A stretch of 64,000 nucleotides of DNA from JABSOG01 sp965277695. GTDB taxonomy: Bacteria > Pseudomonadota > Gammaproteobacteria > Enterobacterales > Alteromonadaceae. Positions 15,985-24,810 of this stretch are shown here, piece by piece (within the stretch, counting starts at the first letter, position 1; every line of letters starts with the position of its first letter). The position numbers were made by a program, and so were the translations under genes. Location of the stretch: contig CBDIDQ010000067.1 in assembly GCA_965277695.1 (NCBI GenBank), positions 1 to 64,000 of the forward strand, read 5' to 3'. The notes below the pieces were generated by a model. The model saw only the letters and a program-made list of their open reading frames with translations. It was not told where the DNA came from and made no database searches.

Positions 15985-18669
15985 TCAGCAAATTTCGCTT
16001 TCTTGTCGCATCTGCTGCTCACCTGCTAGCTCCCCCTCCAACACAAAAGCAATATCACCAATACAACTGCCACAAACCGTACCTGCCCCCGTCGCTTCAC
16101 CCACTGTTTTGACACAAGCTGCTTGACCGTCAGAAATGGCGGATTTGACTTGTTTAAGCCCGATTTTTTTGCATAAACACACCAATGCACCTTTGTCTGC
16201 GTCGCCGTAGGCTTGGCCTGAGAGGAAGGCGCATTTTAGTGTGCTGTCTAGTGGTTTCGATAAGGCAGTGGTGAGCCAGCTGGGGTCGAGTTGTGGGCGG
16301 CTGTTACTGACTTGCAGGCTCCAGTTGACGGTTTCATCGATTAGTGCGGTGCGGGTCAGGCGGGTGTTGCCGCCGCCATCGAGTTGGTGAGTCGTTTGCG
16401 GCAACTGCTTGGTTAAATTCTCCAGTAGTTGTTCAGGGCTGGTTTGGTCGGCAATATGGTATAAAAAACCGTTGCTGACTTTTTGCCAAACCCAGTAGTT
16501 GCTATTGAGATCAGTCAGCTGTTGTCGAGTTAAAAGCAGGGCTTCGCTGCTTATTTTGCTCGCGACTACGCTGACCGTTGAGCTTTTGAAAGCGGGTTGT
16601 TTTGAGGTTGGATCGGTGTCGGGGCGCACCAGCTGGTTGATGGATCCGGCACTGTAATGGCTGCCGCTCCAGTGCATGGGGACGAATGCGTTGCCTCGGC
16701 TGACGTGTTCGCTGGTTTGGAGGCGAATATTGATTTCACCCAATTCATTCATCATGTTAACAATGGCACCGTCTTGCAGGCCCCGGGCTTTGGCATCGGC
16801 GGGATGGATGCTTAAAATTGGCTCCAGTGCATGTTGGTTAAGTTGGGCTGAGACGCCTGTGCGGGTTAGGGTGTGCCATTGGTCTCGGTTTCGTCCGGTA
16901 TTTAATATCAGTGGGGCGTGTTGATCCGCTGCTTGCTCGACTATCGGTGCTCTGGAATAAACCACGGGTACCATGTTGGGTCGACCGTTTGGGGTGGGGA
17001 ATTGGCCGTCGGCAAATAAGCGTTTATCTTGTAATTCAATAACATCGGTTTTGCTTTGAGGCCATTGTACTGGGCTTAAACGGTCATACTGTTGTTCATT
17101 CAGTGCTGCTAGTGCGGTGATGTCAAAGCTGCCTGTTAGCTCGCAAGCTAGGGTTGAGAGTTCGGCGTGTTCTTTGAATATTTCGGCTTCATGGTTAAAG
17201 TTGAAGGCACTGGCAAAGCCCATCGCTTTGGCTACTTCACAGATGGCCCACCAGTCAGGTTTCGCTTGTTGATAAGCCGGTTTAAACGCCCGTTGACGGG
17301 AGATGCGCCGCTCAGCGTTGGTCATAGTGCCGGACTTTTCACCCCAAGCACGGGCAGGAAATATCACATTGGCATATTGCACGGTTTCGCTGGTGTCAAA
17401 AGCGTCACTGACAATCACCAGTGGGCATTTGCTCAATGCCTGTTTAATTTTTGCGGTCTGCGGCATGGTGACGACCGGGTTGGTGGCCATGATCCAAATG
17501 GCTTTTATTTTGCCCGAATCCACTGCATCAAATAAGTCTACCGCTGTGAGTCCCGGGGCGCTGGCTAGTCGTTCAGTTTGCCAAAAGTCGCTGACCAGTT
17601 GCTGGGCACCTACGTCGGCAAAACCTAAATGGGCGGCCAGAGTAGTCGCTAATCCGCCGACTTCACGCCCGCCCATGGCATTAGGTTGTCCGGTCATCGA
17701 GAAAGGCCCCATACCGGGATGACCAATTCGGTTAGTCAGCAAATGACAGTTGATGATCGCATTGCCTTGCTCAACGCCTTGAGTTGATTGATTAATACCC
17801 ATCGAAAACACCGAAACGACTTTTTCTGTGGTGGCAAACAGTTTGAAAAATTGTTGTATTTCGGTAACTTCCACACCCAATAATTCAGCCAAATGATCAC
17901 TGTGCTCGGCTCTAGCGGCGGCTAGTGTGGCTTCAATGTTATTGGCTTCAAAGTATTGGCTATCAGCATAATCATTGTCAGCCAAGTAACATAATAAGGC
18001 GTTGAATAACAGAATATCGGTGCCACTGTTGATGGCTAAATGTAGGTCGGCTAATTCACACGTGGCGGTTTTGCGAGGGTCAATGACCACTATTTTTAAT
18101 GCCGGGCGACGTAGTTTTTCAGCTCGGATCCGTTGTTGTAGCACTGGATGACACCAAGCTAGGTTAGAGCCAATCAGCACAATCAAATCGGCCGTTTCAA
18201 GGTCGCTATATGTGGTCGGCACACAATCTCGGCCAAAGGACTTTTTGTGCGCTTCTACCGCTGAGGCCATGCATAATCTCGAATTAGTATCGATATTAGC
18301 GCTGCCAATAAAGCCTTTAAGCAGTTTATTGGCGACATAATAGTCTTCGGTTAGCATTTGTCCAGAGCCATAAAAAGCCACCGCTTCAGGCCCGTGTTGG
18401 GCAATAATCTGGTTCAGTTTACTGGCAACAAAAGCGGTTGATTTACTCCAGCTGGTTTTTACCCCATTAATACTGGGAAAGCCCAATCGAGTTTCGTCAG
18501 ATAAGGTATCAGCTAATGAACGCCCTTTAGTACATAAGCGGCCAAAGTTGGCGGGATGGCTTGTATCCCCTTGAACGCTAAATTGACCTTCGGCTAGTTC
18601 GCTGATTTCTACACCGCAACCTACACCGCAATAGGGGCAGGTTGATTGGGTTTTTTGTTGTTGATTCAT
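15985..18669 (-). CDS. nasA: Assimilatory nitrate reductase, catalytic subunit
   Basis: This molybdopterin enzyme reduces nitrate to nitrite in the cytosol. At the N-terminus CPYCGVGCGVEI plus a later CTKGRSL give the [4Fe-4S] site; the body carries bis-MGD oxidoreductase motifs (IGSNLAWCHPVL, TNRIGHPGMGPFSMTGQPN, GEKSGTMTNAERRISR). A C-terminal BFD-like [2Fe-2S] domain (CLCKKIGL, then VCGSCIGDI) matches NasA/NarB of proteobacteria. The start at 18669 (about 894 residues) is preferred to the longest ORF, because a sigma-54 promoter lies at 18742-18757 and GGGAG precedes this ATG. It is divergent from the cobA-nirBD operon with shared NtrC sites. Confidence 0.95.
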   Translation of the reverse strand: MNQQQKTQSTCPYCGVGCGVEISELAEGQFSVQGDTSHPANFGRLCTKGRSLADTLSDETRLGFPSINGVKTSWSKSTAFVASKLNQIIAQHGPEAVAFYGSGQMLTEDYYVANKLLKGFIGSANIDTNSRLCMASAVEAHKKSFGRDCVPTTYSDLETADLIVLIGSNLAWCHPVLQQRIRAEKLRRPALKIVVIDPRKTATCELADLHLAINSGTDILLFNALLCYLADNDYADSQYFEANNIEATLAAARAEHSDHLAELLGVEVTEIQQFFKLFATTEKVVSVFSMGINQSTQGVEQGNAIINCHLLTNRIGHPGMGPFSMTGQPNAMGGREVGGLATTLAAHLGFADVGAQQLVSDFWQTERLASAPGLTAVDLFDAVDSGKIKAIWIMATNPVVTMPQTAKIKQALSKCPLVIVSDAFDTSETVQYANVIFPARAWGEKSGTMTNAERRISRQRAFKPAYQQAKPDWWAICEVAKAMGFASAFNFNHEAEIFKEHAELSTLACELTGSFDITALAALNEQQYDRLSPVQWPQSKTDVIELQDKRLFADGQFPTPNGRPNMVPVVYSRAPIVEQAADQHAPLILNTGRNRDQWHTLTRTGVSAQLNQHALEPILSIHPADAKARGLQDGAIVNMMNELGEINIRLQTSEHVSRGNAFVPMHWSGSHYSAGSINQLVRPDTDPTSKQPAFKSSTVSVVASKISSEALLLTRQQLTDLNSNYWVWQKVSNGFLYHIADQTSPEQLLENLTKQLPQTTHQLDGGGNTRLTRTALIDETVNWSLQVSNSRPQLDPSWLTTALSKPLDSTLKCAFLSGQAYGDADKGALVCLCKKIGLKQVKSAISDGQAACVKTVGEATGAGTVCGSCIGDIAFVLEGELAGEQQMRQESEIC

Positions 18670-18741
18670 CACAGGAAAGCTCCCTTGCTTTGCGCACTGG
18701 CAAAATAGCTGAAATAATAATATTGTAATATTTGCTTGGAA

Positions 18742-18757
18742 TGCAATTACTGCACCA
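18742..18757 (-). promoter_or_regulatory. Sigma-54 promoter of nasA
   Basis: Read on the minus strand the element is TGGTGCAGTAATTGCA. The GG (-24) and GC (-12) dinucleotides have exactly the spacing of TGGCACG-N4-TTGCA. Transcription would start near 18731, giving a leader of about 60 bases. Confidence 0.75.
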
Positions 18758-18953
18758 AACGAGCATAGTTCCTTTGTGGGGAAGCTAATAATACCAATGA
18801 TTCGCATTTTAATCCGACTACAGCCCTTGTCTGTACTGGGTGTAAGACATTTTAGCTGTGCATTAAGCGTTTTTTAGTTGGTAGCGGAAGCGCTTACATT
18901 TAGTGCATGAATGAGCTGTTATTGTTGACTGGTTTCTTTTACTAAGTCATTAA

Positions 18954-18970
18954 TGCACCAAGTTGGTGCG
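18954..18970. promoter_or_regulatory. NtrC-binding site 1
   Basis: TGCACCAAGTTGGTGCG matches the NtrC consensus TGCACCANNNTGGTGCA at all but the last base, and holds a perfect 15-bp palindrome. It lies between the two divergent sigma-54 promoters. Confidence 0.8.
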
Positions 18971-18992
18971 TTTAAAATAATGTATTTTAGAG

Positions 18993-19009
18993 TGCGCTAT
19001 TTTGGTGCG
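18993..19009. promoter_or_regulatory. NtrC-binding site 2
   Basis: TGCGCTATTTTGGTGCG has a strong right half (TGGTGC) and a weaker left half. It is 39 bases from site 1, close to four helical turns, as in tandem NtrC enhancers. Confidence 0.65.
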
Positions 19010-19126
19010 TTATTAAATTAATTTAAATCGTTTGATGGCTTTTATGACTCATTTTATTTATAAAATTGTTTTTAACTTATTGTTTTTAAATAAAAATAAA
19101 TAAAATCTTAAATGCTTTTTCTCCCT

Positions 19127-19142
19127 TGGCATTCAACTTGCT
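19127..19142 (+). promoter_or_regulatory. Sigma-54 promoter of the cobA-nirBD operon
   Basis: TGGCATTCAACTTGCT fits the -24/-12 consensus (TGGCAY-N5-TTGCW) perfectly. Transcription should start near 19153, which rules out the longer ORF start at 19112 and supports a cobA start at or near 19193. Confidence 0.85.
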
Positions 19143-19192
19143 CTAGCTCAATCACTGACACAATCAGCGACATTCAATGTCATGTGGATAAT

Positions 19193-20053
19193 ATGGATAA
19201 GAAAAATCAGGTAATTTACAGTGCGATAAGTGAGACTAAACCGACCCGTAATGGCGATGTGTTTTTGGTGGGCGCAGGTCCTGGCGATGCCGATTTGTTA
19301 ACGGTAAAAGCGCTTAGGGTGATCCAGAGTTGTGATGTGATTTTGTATGATAATTTGGTCAGTGAAGAGATTAAATTGTTGTTTCCTAGTGCCACGAAGC
19401 AGTTTTTTGTTGGCAAGTCGAAAAGCAATCACAGTATTGACCAGAAAGACTTGAACAAGTTAATAGTGAATTTGTCGCGAAAAGGATTATCGGTTTGTCG
19501 TCTTAAAGGCGGCGACCCGTTTATTTTTGGCCGAGGCAGCGAAGAGATGCTGACCTTACATCAGGCCGGTATTGAGACTCAAGTGGTGCCTGGTATTACC
19601 GCCGCTTCTGGTTGCACCAGTTATGCGGGGATCCCCTTGACCCATCGCAAAGTTTCACAGGGATGTACTTTTGTTACCGCCCAGGCCGCCACTGAATTGG
19701 CGGTTAATTGGGCCAGTTTGGCCGCCGTTAATCATACCCTAGTCTTTTATATGGGGTTGAGTCAGCTGCCGATGATTAGCCAGCAATTGACCCAACATGG
19801 CTTGGCTGGCGATACGCCTGCGGCTTTAATTGAAAACGGTACTCAGTCGGTGCAACGAGTGCTGACAAGCACCGTTTCAGCGCTTGCTGAACAAGCCAAA
19901 CAGCAGCAATTCGTCTCACCAACCTTGATTGTGATTGGCGAGGTGGTTAATTACCGCCAACAACTGCAATGGTTTGAAAAACTGGCCAATGAGCCACAAA
20001 CCGATAGGGGATCATCAATGCATTTTGCCAACATTACCCGGCTTTCAGCCTGA
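19193..20053 (+). CDS. cobA: Uroporphyrinogen-III C-methyltransferase
   Basis: SUMT makes precorrin-2 with two SAM-dependent methylations, the first step to sirohaem, the cofactor of NirB. Family motifs: VFLVGAGPGDADLLTVKALR at the N-terminus, CRLKGGDPFIFGRGSEE, and VVPGITAASGCTSYAGIPLTHR. The start is set at ATG 19193 because the sigma-54 promoter lies downstream of the longest ORF start; the ribosome binding site is weak, so a GTG at 19184 is possible. A 27-base gap to nirB and the matched function indicate one operon. Confidence 0.93.
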   Translation: MDKKNQVIYSAISETKPTRNGDVFLVGAGPGDADLLTVKALRVIQSCDVILYDNLVSEEIKLLFPSATKQFFVGKSKSNHSIDQKDLNKLIVNLSRKGLSVCRLKGGDPFIFGRGSEEMLTLHQAGIETQVVPGITAASGCTSYAGIPLTHRKVSQGCTFVTAQAATELAVNWASLAAVNHTLVFYMGLSQLPMISQQLTQHGLAGDTPAALIENGTQSVQRVLTSTVSALAEQAKQQQFVSPTLIVIGEVVNYRQQLQWFEKLANEPQTDRGSSMHFANITRLSA

Positions 20054-20080
20054 GAAAAAACCAGCCTAAGAGAAAAAACT

Positions 20081-22630
20081 ATGAAAAAACCAACAGTCAT
20101 CGTTATTGGCAACGGCATGGTCGGCCATAAATTTATTGAAAATTTGACCGCCCAGCCTGAGCAACCTTATGAGATCGTTACTTTTAGTGAAGAGCCTAAG
20201 CTCGCTTATGATCGAGTGAAACTGAGCAGCTATTTCGAAGGCAATAGCGCCGACGATCTGGCCTTAACAACCCTTGAAAGGTACAAAGAGCTCGGCGTTA
20301 AGTGCCACCTCGGCGATAAAGTGGTGAATATTGATCGCACCAAGCAAATCGTCACCACTGAAAAAGGCGTTGAGCTGGCTTATGACAAGCTGATTTTAGC
20401 CACTGGTTCTACCCCATTTGTGCCGCCAGTTGAGGGCAATCAAGGTGAGCATATTCATGTTTATCGTACTTTGCAGGATTTGGATGACATTAAAGCCTCG
20501 GCACAAGGGGTTAAATCTGGGGTCGTTATTGGTGGCGGTCTGCTGGGGCTTGAAGCGGCTAATGCGTTGAAACAACTGGACTTAAAAACCAGCGTGGTGG
20601 AGTTTGCGCCACAGTTGATGCCAGTTCAGCTCGATAAAAATGGCGGTAAATTACTGCGTCAGAAAATCGAAGATCTGGGGGTTGAAGTGTTGACCCAAAA
20701 GAATACCAAACTTATCACGGCAGGCTATGACAGCCGCTATCAATTGCAATTTGCTGATGGCTCTGAGCTAGAAACCGATGTGATTGTGTTCTCGGCGGGT
20801 ATTCGTCCACAAGATGAGTTGGCACGCAGTGCAGCACTGCAAATTGGCGAGCGGGGCGGCATTGTTATTGATGATACCTGTATGACGTCAGATCCACATA
20901 TCTATGCGATTGGTGAATGTGCGCTGTGGCAAGGGCGGATTTTTGGTCTGGTTGCGCCGGGTTATCAAATGGCAAAAGTGGCGGCAAAGCATTGTGTTGA
21001 CAGCGCCAATGGTCTGAATGATTCACTGGTGCGTGACAATGAGTCGCCGCTGTTGTTCCAAGGCGCTGATATGAGCACCAAGTTGAAATTATTAGGCGTT
21101 GATGTTGCCAGTATTGGCGACCCGCATGGCAACACTGAAGGCTCGCAAAGTTACAGTTTTACTGATGAGCACAGCGGTGTGTATAAAAAAGTCGTCGTCA
21201 GTAACGATGGTAAACACTTGCTTGGTGCGGTATTGGTCGGCGATGCACAGGACTACGGTAGTTGGTTGCAGTTGTATCTTAATAAGATGGAATTGCCGCA
21301 ACCGGCAGAGCAGCTGTTGTTTCCGTTTGATGGAGATAGCGCGGGCAGTGCCGGGGCATCGGGAATTGCCAACCTACCAGATAGTGCACAGATTTGTTCA
21401 TGTAACGATGTGTCCAAAGGCACCATCATAACTTGTGTTAAAAACGGCAGCCATGATTTGGCTGCATTGAAACAAGAATGTAATGCCGGTACTGGTTGTG
21501 GTGGTTGTGTCCAGTTGGTTGGACAGGTTTTAGATCATGAGCTGAGTGAAATGGGTTTTGAAGTCAATAATCACATCTGTGGTCATTTTGACTATTCTCG
21601 CGCTGAGTTGCTTGACATTATTCGGGTCAAAGAAATCAAGACGTTTGATGATGTGCTGACGCAACACGGTAAGGGAAAAATCGGTTGTGAGATTTGTAAA
21701 CCAGCCGTGGGGTCGATTTTGGCGTCGTTATGGCATGAGCCGATCCTCGATAAGTCTCATGTGGCGTTACAGGACACTAATGATGCCTTTCTGGCAAATA
21801 TGCAAAAAGACGGTACTTATTCAGTGGTTCCCCGGGTTGCTGGTGGTGAGATCACCGCAGAAAAACTATTGGTGATAGGTCAAGTGGCTAAAGAGTTTTC
21901 ACTTTATACCAAGATCACCGGTGCTCAGCGAATTGGTTTGTTTGGTGCTCATTTACACCAGCTGCCTTTAATTTGGCAGCAACTGGTGGATGCGGGTTTT
22001 GAAACTGGGCAGGCTTATGGCAAGGCGTTAAGAGCGGTGAAGTCATGTGTTGGCACTAACTGGTGTCGCTTTGGGGTGCAAGATAGTACTGGTATGGCTA
22101 TCCGGTTAGAAGAGCGTTATCGCGGTATTCGTTCGTCGCACAAGTTCAAAATGGGAGTGTCAGGTTGTACTCGTGAATGTGCCGAAGCACAAGGTAAGGA
22201 CTTTGGCATTATCGCCACTGAAGGCGGCTGGAATTTATATGTTGGCGGTAACGGCGGAATGCGACCGAGACATGCTGAGCTGTTTGCCACCGATTTGGAT
22301 GACGAGACGCTGCTTTGTTACATCGACCGGATTTTGATTTTTTATATCCGCACGGCTGAACGTTTACAACGAACTTCGGTATGGATGGAATCGATGGAAG
22401 GCGGTATTGATTACCTTAAAGAAGTGGTGCTTGAAGACAAACTCGGTCTTAACCAAGAGTTAGAAGCGCAAATGCAAGGGCTGGTTGATACCTATCAGTG
22501 CGAGTGGAAAGCCACCATTAATGACACTGAAAAAGTGCGTCGCTTCCAGCATTTTGTCAATACTAAAGCCGCCGATCCAAACGTGATTTTTACCACTCAA
22601 CGGGGCCAAATCAGCCCGGCAGCAGCGTAA
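20081..22630 (+). CDS. nirB: Assimilatory nitrite reductase, large subunit
   Basis: NirB reduces nitrite to ammonium with NAD(P)H in the cytosol. Domains in order: FAD binding (VIGNGMVGHKF) and NAD binding (GVVIGGGLLGLEAANAL) in the first 400 residues, a BFD-like [2Fe-2S] segment (CSCNDVSKGTI with CGGCVQLV), then the sirohaem/[4Fe-4S] domain with C-x5-C (CVGTNWC) and C-x3-C (SGCTREC). The 849-residue length is normal. It follows cobA and is separated from its partner nirD by a 344-base gap filled by a repeat element. Confidence 0.97.
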   Translation: MKKPTVIVIGNGMVGHKFIENLTAQPEQPYEIVTFSEEPKLAYDRVKLSSYFEGNSADDLALTTLERYKELGVKCHLGDKVVNIDRTKQIVTTEKGVELAYDKLILATGSTPFVPPVEGNQGEHIHVYRTLQDLDDIKASAQGVKSGVVIGGGLLGLEAANALKQLDLKTSVVEFAPQLMPVQLDKNGGKLLRQKIEDLGVEVLTQKNTKLITAGYDSRYQLQFADGSELETDVIVFSAGIRPQDELARSAALQIGERGGIVIDDTCMTSDPHIYAIGECALWQGRIFGLVAPGYQMAKVAAKHCVDSANGLNDSLVRDNESPLLFQGADMSTKLKLLGVDVASIGDPHGNTEGSQSYSFTDEHSGVYKKVVVSNDGKHLLGAVLVGDAQDYGSWLQLYLNKMELPQPAEQLLFPFDGDSAGSAGASGIANLPDSAQICSCNDVSKGTIITCVKNGSHDLAALKQECNAGTGCGGCVQLVGQVLDHELSEMGFEVNNHICGHFDYSRAELLDIIRVKEIKTFDDVLTQHGKGKIGCEICKPAVGSILASLWHEPILDKSHVALQDTNDAFLANMQKDGTYSVVPRVAGGEITAEKLLVIGQVAKEFSLYTKITGAQRIGLFGAHLHQLPLIWQQLVDAGFETGQAYGKALRAVKSCVGTNWCRFGVQDSTGMAIRLEERYRGIRSSHKFKMGVSGCTRECAEAQGKDFGIIATEGGWNLYVGGNGGMRPRHAELFATDLDDETLLCYIDRILIFYIRTAERLQRTSVWMESMEGGIDYLKEVVLEDKLGLNQELEAQMQGLVDTYQCEWKATINDTEKVRRFQHFVNTKAADPNVIFTTQRGQISPAAA

Positions 22631-22635
22631 CCTGA

Positions 22636-22661
22636 CAATTAACAATTAACAATTAACAATT
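22636..22661. repeat. 7-bp tandem repeat
   Basis: CAATTAA is repeated three times with a partial fourth, directly after nirB. Similar AT-rich TTAATTA runs precede the repeat element near 31600. Confidence 0.8.
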
Positions 22662-22672
22662 CAGCTTATGCA

Positions 22673-22906
22673 TGTCTTAAGGGGTTCATGGTCTTTTCAA
22701 GTCATTGGAGCGCTTCGTTCTTAAAAAACATTTTGACCACGGAGACACGGAGATACGGAGAAAAACACAGTCAAAAGCCAATGCTTTTAAACTGTTTTGC
22801 TTTTGACCTTCTCCGTGCCTCCGTGTCTCCGTGGTGAGTGCTTTTGATTGTAAGGAACGAAGCGCTCCAGATACCTGAACAGCCCAGCAGCCCGCATAAC
22901 GGTAGT
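22673..22906. repeat. Long palindromic repeat element, copy A (within nir operon)
   Basis: The core 22707-22868 is a long imperfect inverted repeat: outer arms GGAGCGCTTCGTTC and GAACGAAGCGCTCC, inner arms with CCACGGAGACACGGAG and its complement. Flanks TGTCTTAAGGGG and CCGCAT-ACGGTAGT are shared with the copy at 42579-42823. The sequence is non-coding and of the type that yields spurious HGDTEARR ORFs. It fills the nirB-nirD gap (22631-22974). Confidence 0.9.
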
Positions 22907-22974
22907 GCTAAAAGAAAAAGATTTAAATTGATAGTTATATTGAGTAATTACTAACAACTAAAAGAGAGGTTTTT

Positions 22975-23307
22975 ATGAAAAACTGGACTGATATTTGTGA
23001 TTTAGATGACATTCCGGCAATGGGCGCTGTGTGTGCTCTGCATGAGGGTGAGCAGGTGGCGATATTTAACCTTTCTCACGAGGGGACGGTGAAATCGATT
23101 GCCAACTATGACCCTTTTGCTAAGGCGAGTGTGTTGTCGCGAGGGTTGGTTGGCGATATTGATGGCCATCAGGTAGTCGCTTCACCGATTAATAAAATGC
23201 ATTTTAATCTCGATACGGGTGAGTGTTTGCAACGACCAGAGACCAAGGTTGAGGTTTACCCGGTACGTGTCGTCAACAACACAGTGCAACTACAACTTTC
23301 AGCATAA
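22975..23307 (+). CDS. nirD: Nitrite reductase, small subunit
   Basis: A 110-residue Rieske-fold partner of NirB. The family fold is recognised from WTDICDLDDIPAMGAVCALHEGEQVAIF and the GLVGDIDGHQVVASPINKMHF segment. As in other NirD proteins, the Rieske cysteine/histidine ligands are absent, so it does not carry its own cluster. The ribosome binding site is AGAGAGG, 7 bases before the ATG. It is followed 17 bases later by the transporter gene. Confidence 0.95.
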   Translation: MKNWTDICDLDDIPAMGAVCALHEGEQVAIFNLSHEGTVKSIANYDPFAKASVLSRGLVGDIDGHQVVASPINKMHFNLDTGECLQRPETKVEVYPVRVVNNTVQLQLSA

Positions 23308-23324
23308 TATAGGAGTCATTGAAC

Positions 23325-24797
23325 ATGAGTACTTCACCCGCTTTTTCGCTGGTATCTTTTAAGGGGAAAAACAAGATCTTGCATATGAGCTGGATGGCGT
23401 TTTTCATTACGTTTATGGTGTGGTTTAACCACGCTCCATTGTTAGGGGCTATCGCCGAGTCGCTGAATTTGACTGCTTCGCAAATCAAAACCTTGCTGAT
23501 CCTCAATGTCGCTATTGCGATTCCGGCGAGGGTTATTGTCGGCATGTTGACCGATCACTTTGGTCCACGGCTCACCTATAGTACCTTGCTGGTGCTCTGT
23601 AGTATTCCGTGTTTTATGTTTGCCTTGTCTACTGACTTTGAGCAGGCGGCGCTGTCGCGGTTTTTAATGGGTTTTATTGGTGCTGGTTTTGTTATTGGTA
23701 TTCGTTTGGTCAGTGAGTGGTTTCCGGCTAATGAGCTGGGTGTGGCTGAGGGAATTTATGGCGGCTGGGGTAATTTTGGCTCAGCAGCGGCGGCTATTAG
23801 CTTGCCAACATTGGCATTGATGTTTGGTGGTGATGATGGCTGGCGTTGGGCAATTGCCTCGACGGGTTTACTTAGCGCAGTGTTTGGGGTGTTGTTTTTC
23901 TTTCAAGTGTCAGATACGCCAAAAGGGTCGACTTATTATAAGCCCAAATCTGCTGGTGCGATGGAAGTGACCAGTGTAGGAGATTTCTTTTTATTGTTGC
24001 TGATGAAAGTGCCGATGTATTTGGTGTTGGCGCTGTTGGTATGGAAACTGGGTCAGCCGGGGATTGGTTTGCTTTCTGGTGAGTTGTCGCTTCAGTTATA
24101 CATTGGTTTGGTAGCGCTTTATGTGCTGGAATGCTGGCAGACTTGGCGGGTCAATCACCGGGTATTTTCAATTCCGGTGGCTGAGGTTCATCGTTATCAG
24201 TTTAAACAAGTGGCGGTGTTGAACATATTATATTTTGCCACTTTTGGTTCTGAGTTGGCGGTAGTGTCGATGTTACCGTTGTTTTTCTCTGAGGTGTTTG
24301 AGTTGGATATGATCACAGCTGGATTATTGGCGTCGAGTTATGCCTTTATGAATCTGGTGTCACGTCCTGGTGGCGGCTGGCTCAGTGACCGCTTTGGCCG
24401 CAAGCGAACTTTGATGATATTAACGGCAGGTTTATCAGGTGGTTATTTGCTAATGGCAATGATGACGAGTCAGTGGCCCTTGGTATTAGCGGTGGCAGTG
24501 GCGATGTTATGCTCCTTCTTTGTGCAGGCTGGTGAGGGCGCAGTGTTTGCTACTGTGCCATTAATCAAACGTCGTCTAACAGGGCAAATCGCGGGTATGA
24601 CTGGGGCTTATGGTAATGTCGGTGCGGTAAGTTATCTGACGGTGTTGACGTTTGTCAGTTATCAGATGTTTTTCTTTATTATTGCCATGAGTGCGCTGGT
24701 AGGGTTAGCCTGTCTGGTGTTTTTGCAAGAGCCTAGGGGATCAATGACCGAGATTAACGAAGATGGTACTGTTGAGTTGATTGGGGTTGGGTCTTAA
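23325..24797 (+). CDS. NarK/NasA-type nitrate transporter (MFS)
   Basis: A 490-residue major facilitator protein with about 12 membrane segments that imports nitrate for assimilation. Signatures include a first helix with WMAFFITFMVWFNHAPL, the nitrate-signature Gly-rich stretch GWGNFGSAAAA in helix 5, and GLLASSYAFMNLVSRPGGGW later. The ATG at 23325 has AGGAG nine bases upstream; an upstream TTG is too close to that site. It lies in the cobA-nirBD operon, 17 bases after nirD, which supports the substrate assignment. Confidence 0.92.
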   Translation: MSTSPAFSLVSFKGKNKILHMSWMAFFITFMVWFNHAPLLGAIAESLNLTASQIKTLLILNVAIAIPARVIVGMLTDHFGPRLTYSTLLVLCSIPCFMFALSTDFEQAALSRFLMGFIGAGFVIGIRLVSEWFPANELGVAEGIYGGWGNFGSAAAAISLPTLALMFGGDDGWRWAIASTGLLSAVFGVLFFFQVSDTPKGSTYYKPKSAGAMEVTSVGDFFLLLLMKVPMYLVLALLVWKLGQPGIGLLSGELSLQLYIGLVALYVLECWQTWRVNHRVFSIPVAEVHRYQFKQVAVLNILYFATFGSELAVVSMLPLFFSEVFELDMITAGLLASSYAFMNLVSRPGGGWLSDRFGRKRTLMILTAGLSGGYLLMAMMTSQWPLVLAVAVAMLCSFFVQAGEGAVFATVPLIKRRLTGQIAGMTGAYGNVGAVSYLTVLTFVSYQMFFFIIAMSALVGLACLVFLQEPRGSMTEINEDGTVELIGVGS

Positions 24798-24810
24798 AAA
24801 AGGTTAACAA

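Noticed and set aside
18670..18807. Longer N-terminus for nasA
   Set aside because: The extension covers the sigma-54 promoter (18742-18757) and contains no family-like sequence; the family start is at 18669.
19112..19192. Longer N-terminus for cobA
   Set aside because: The ORF start lies upstream of the sigma-54 promoter at 19127-19142 and would not be transcribed from it.
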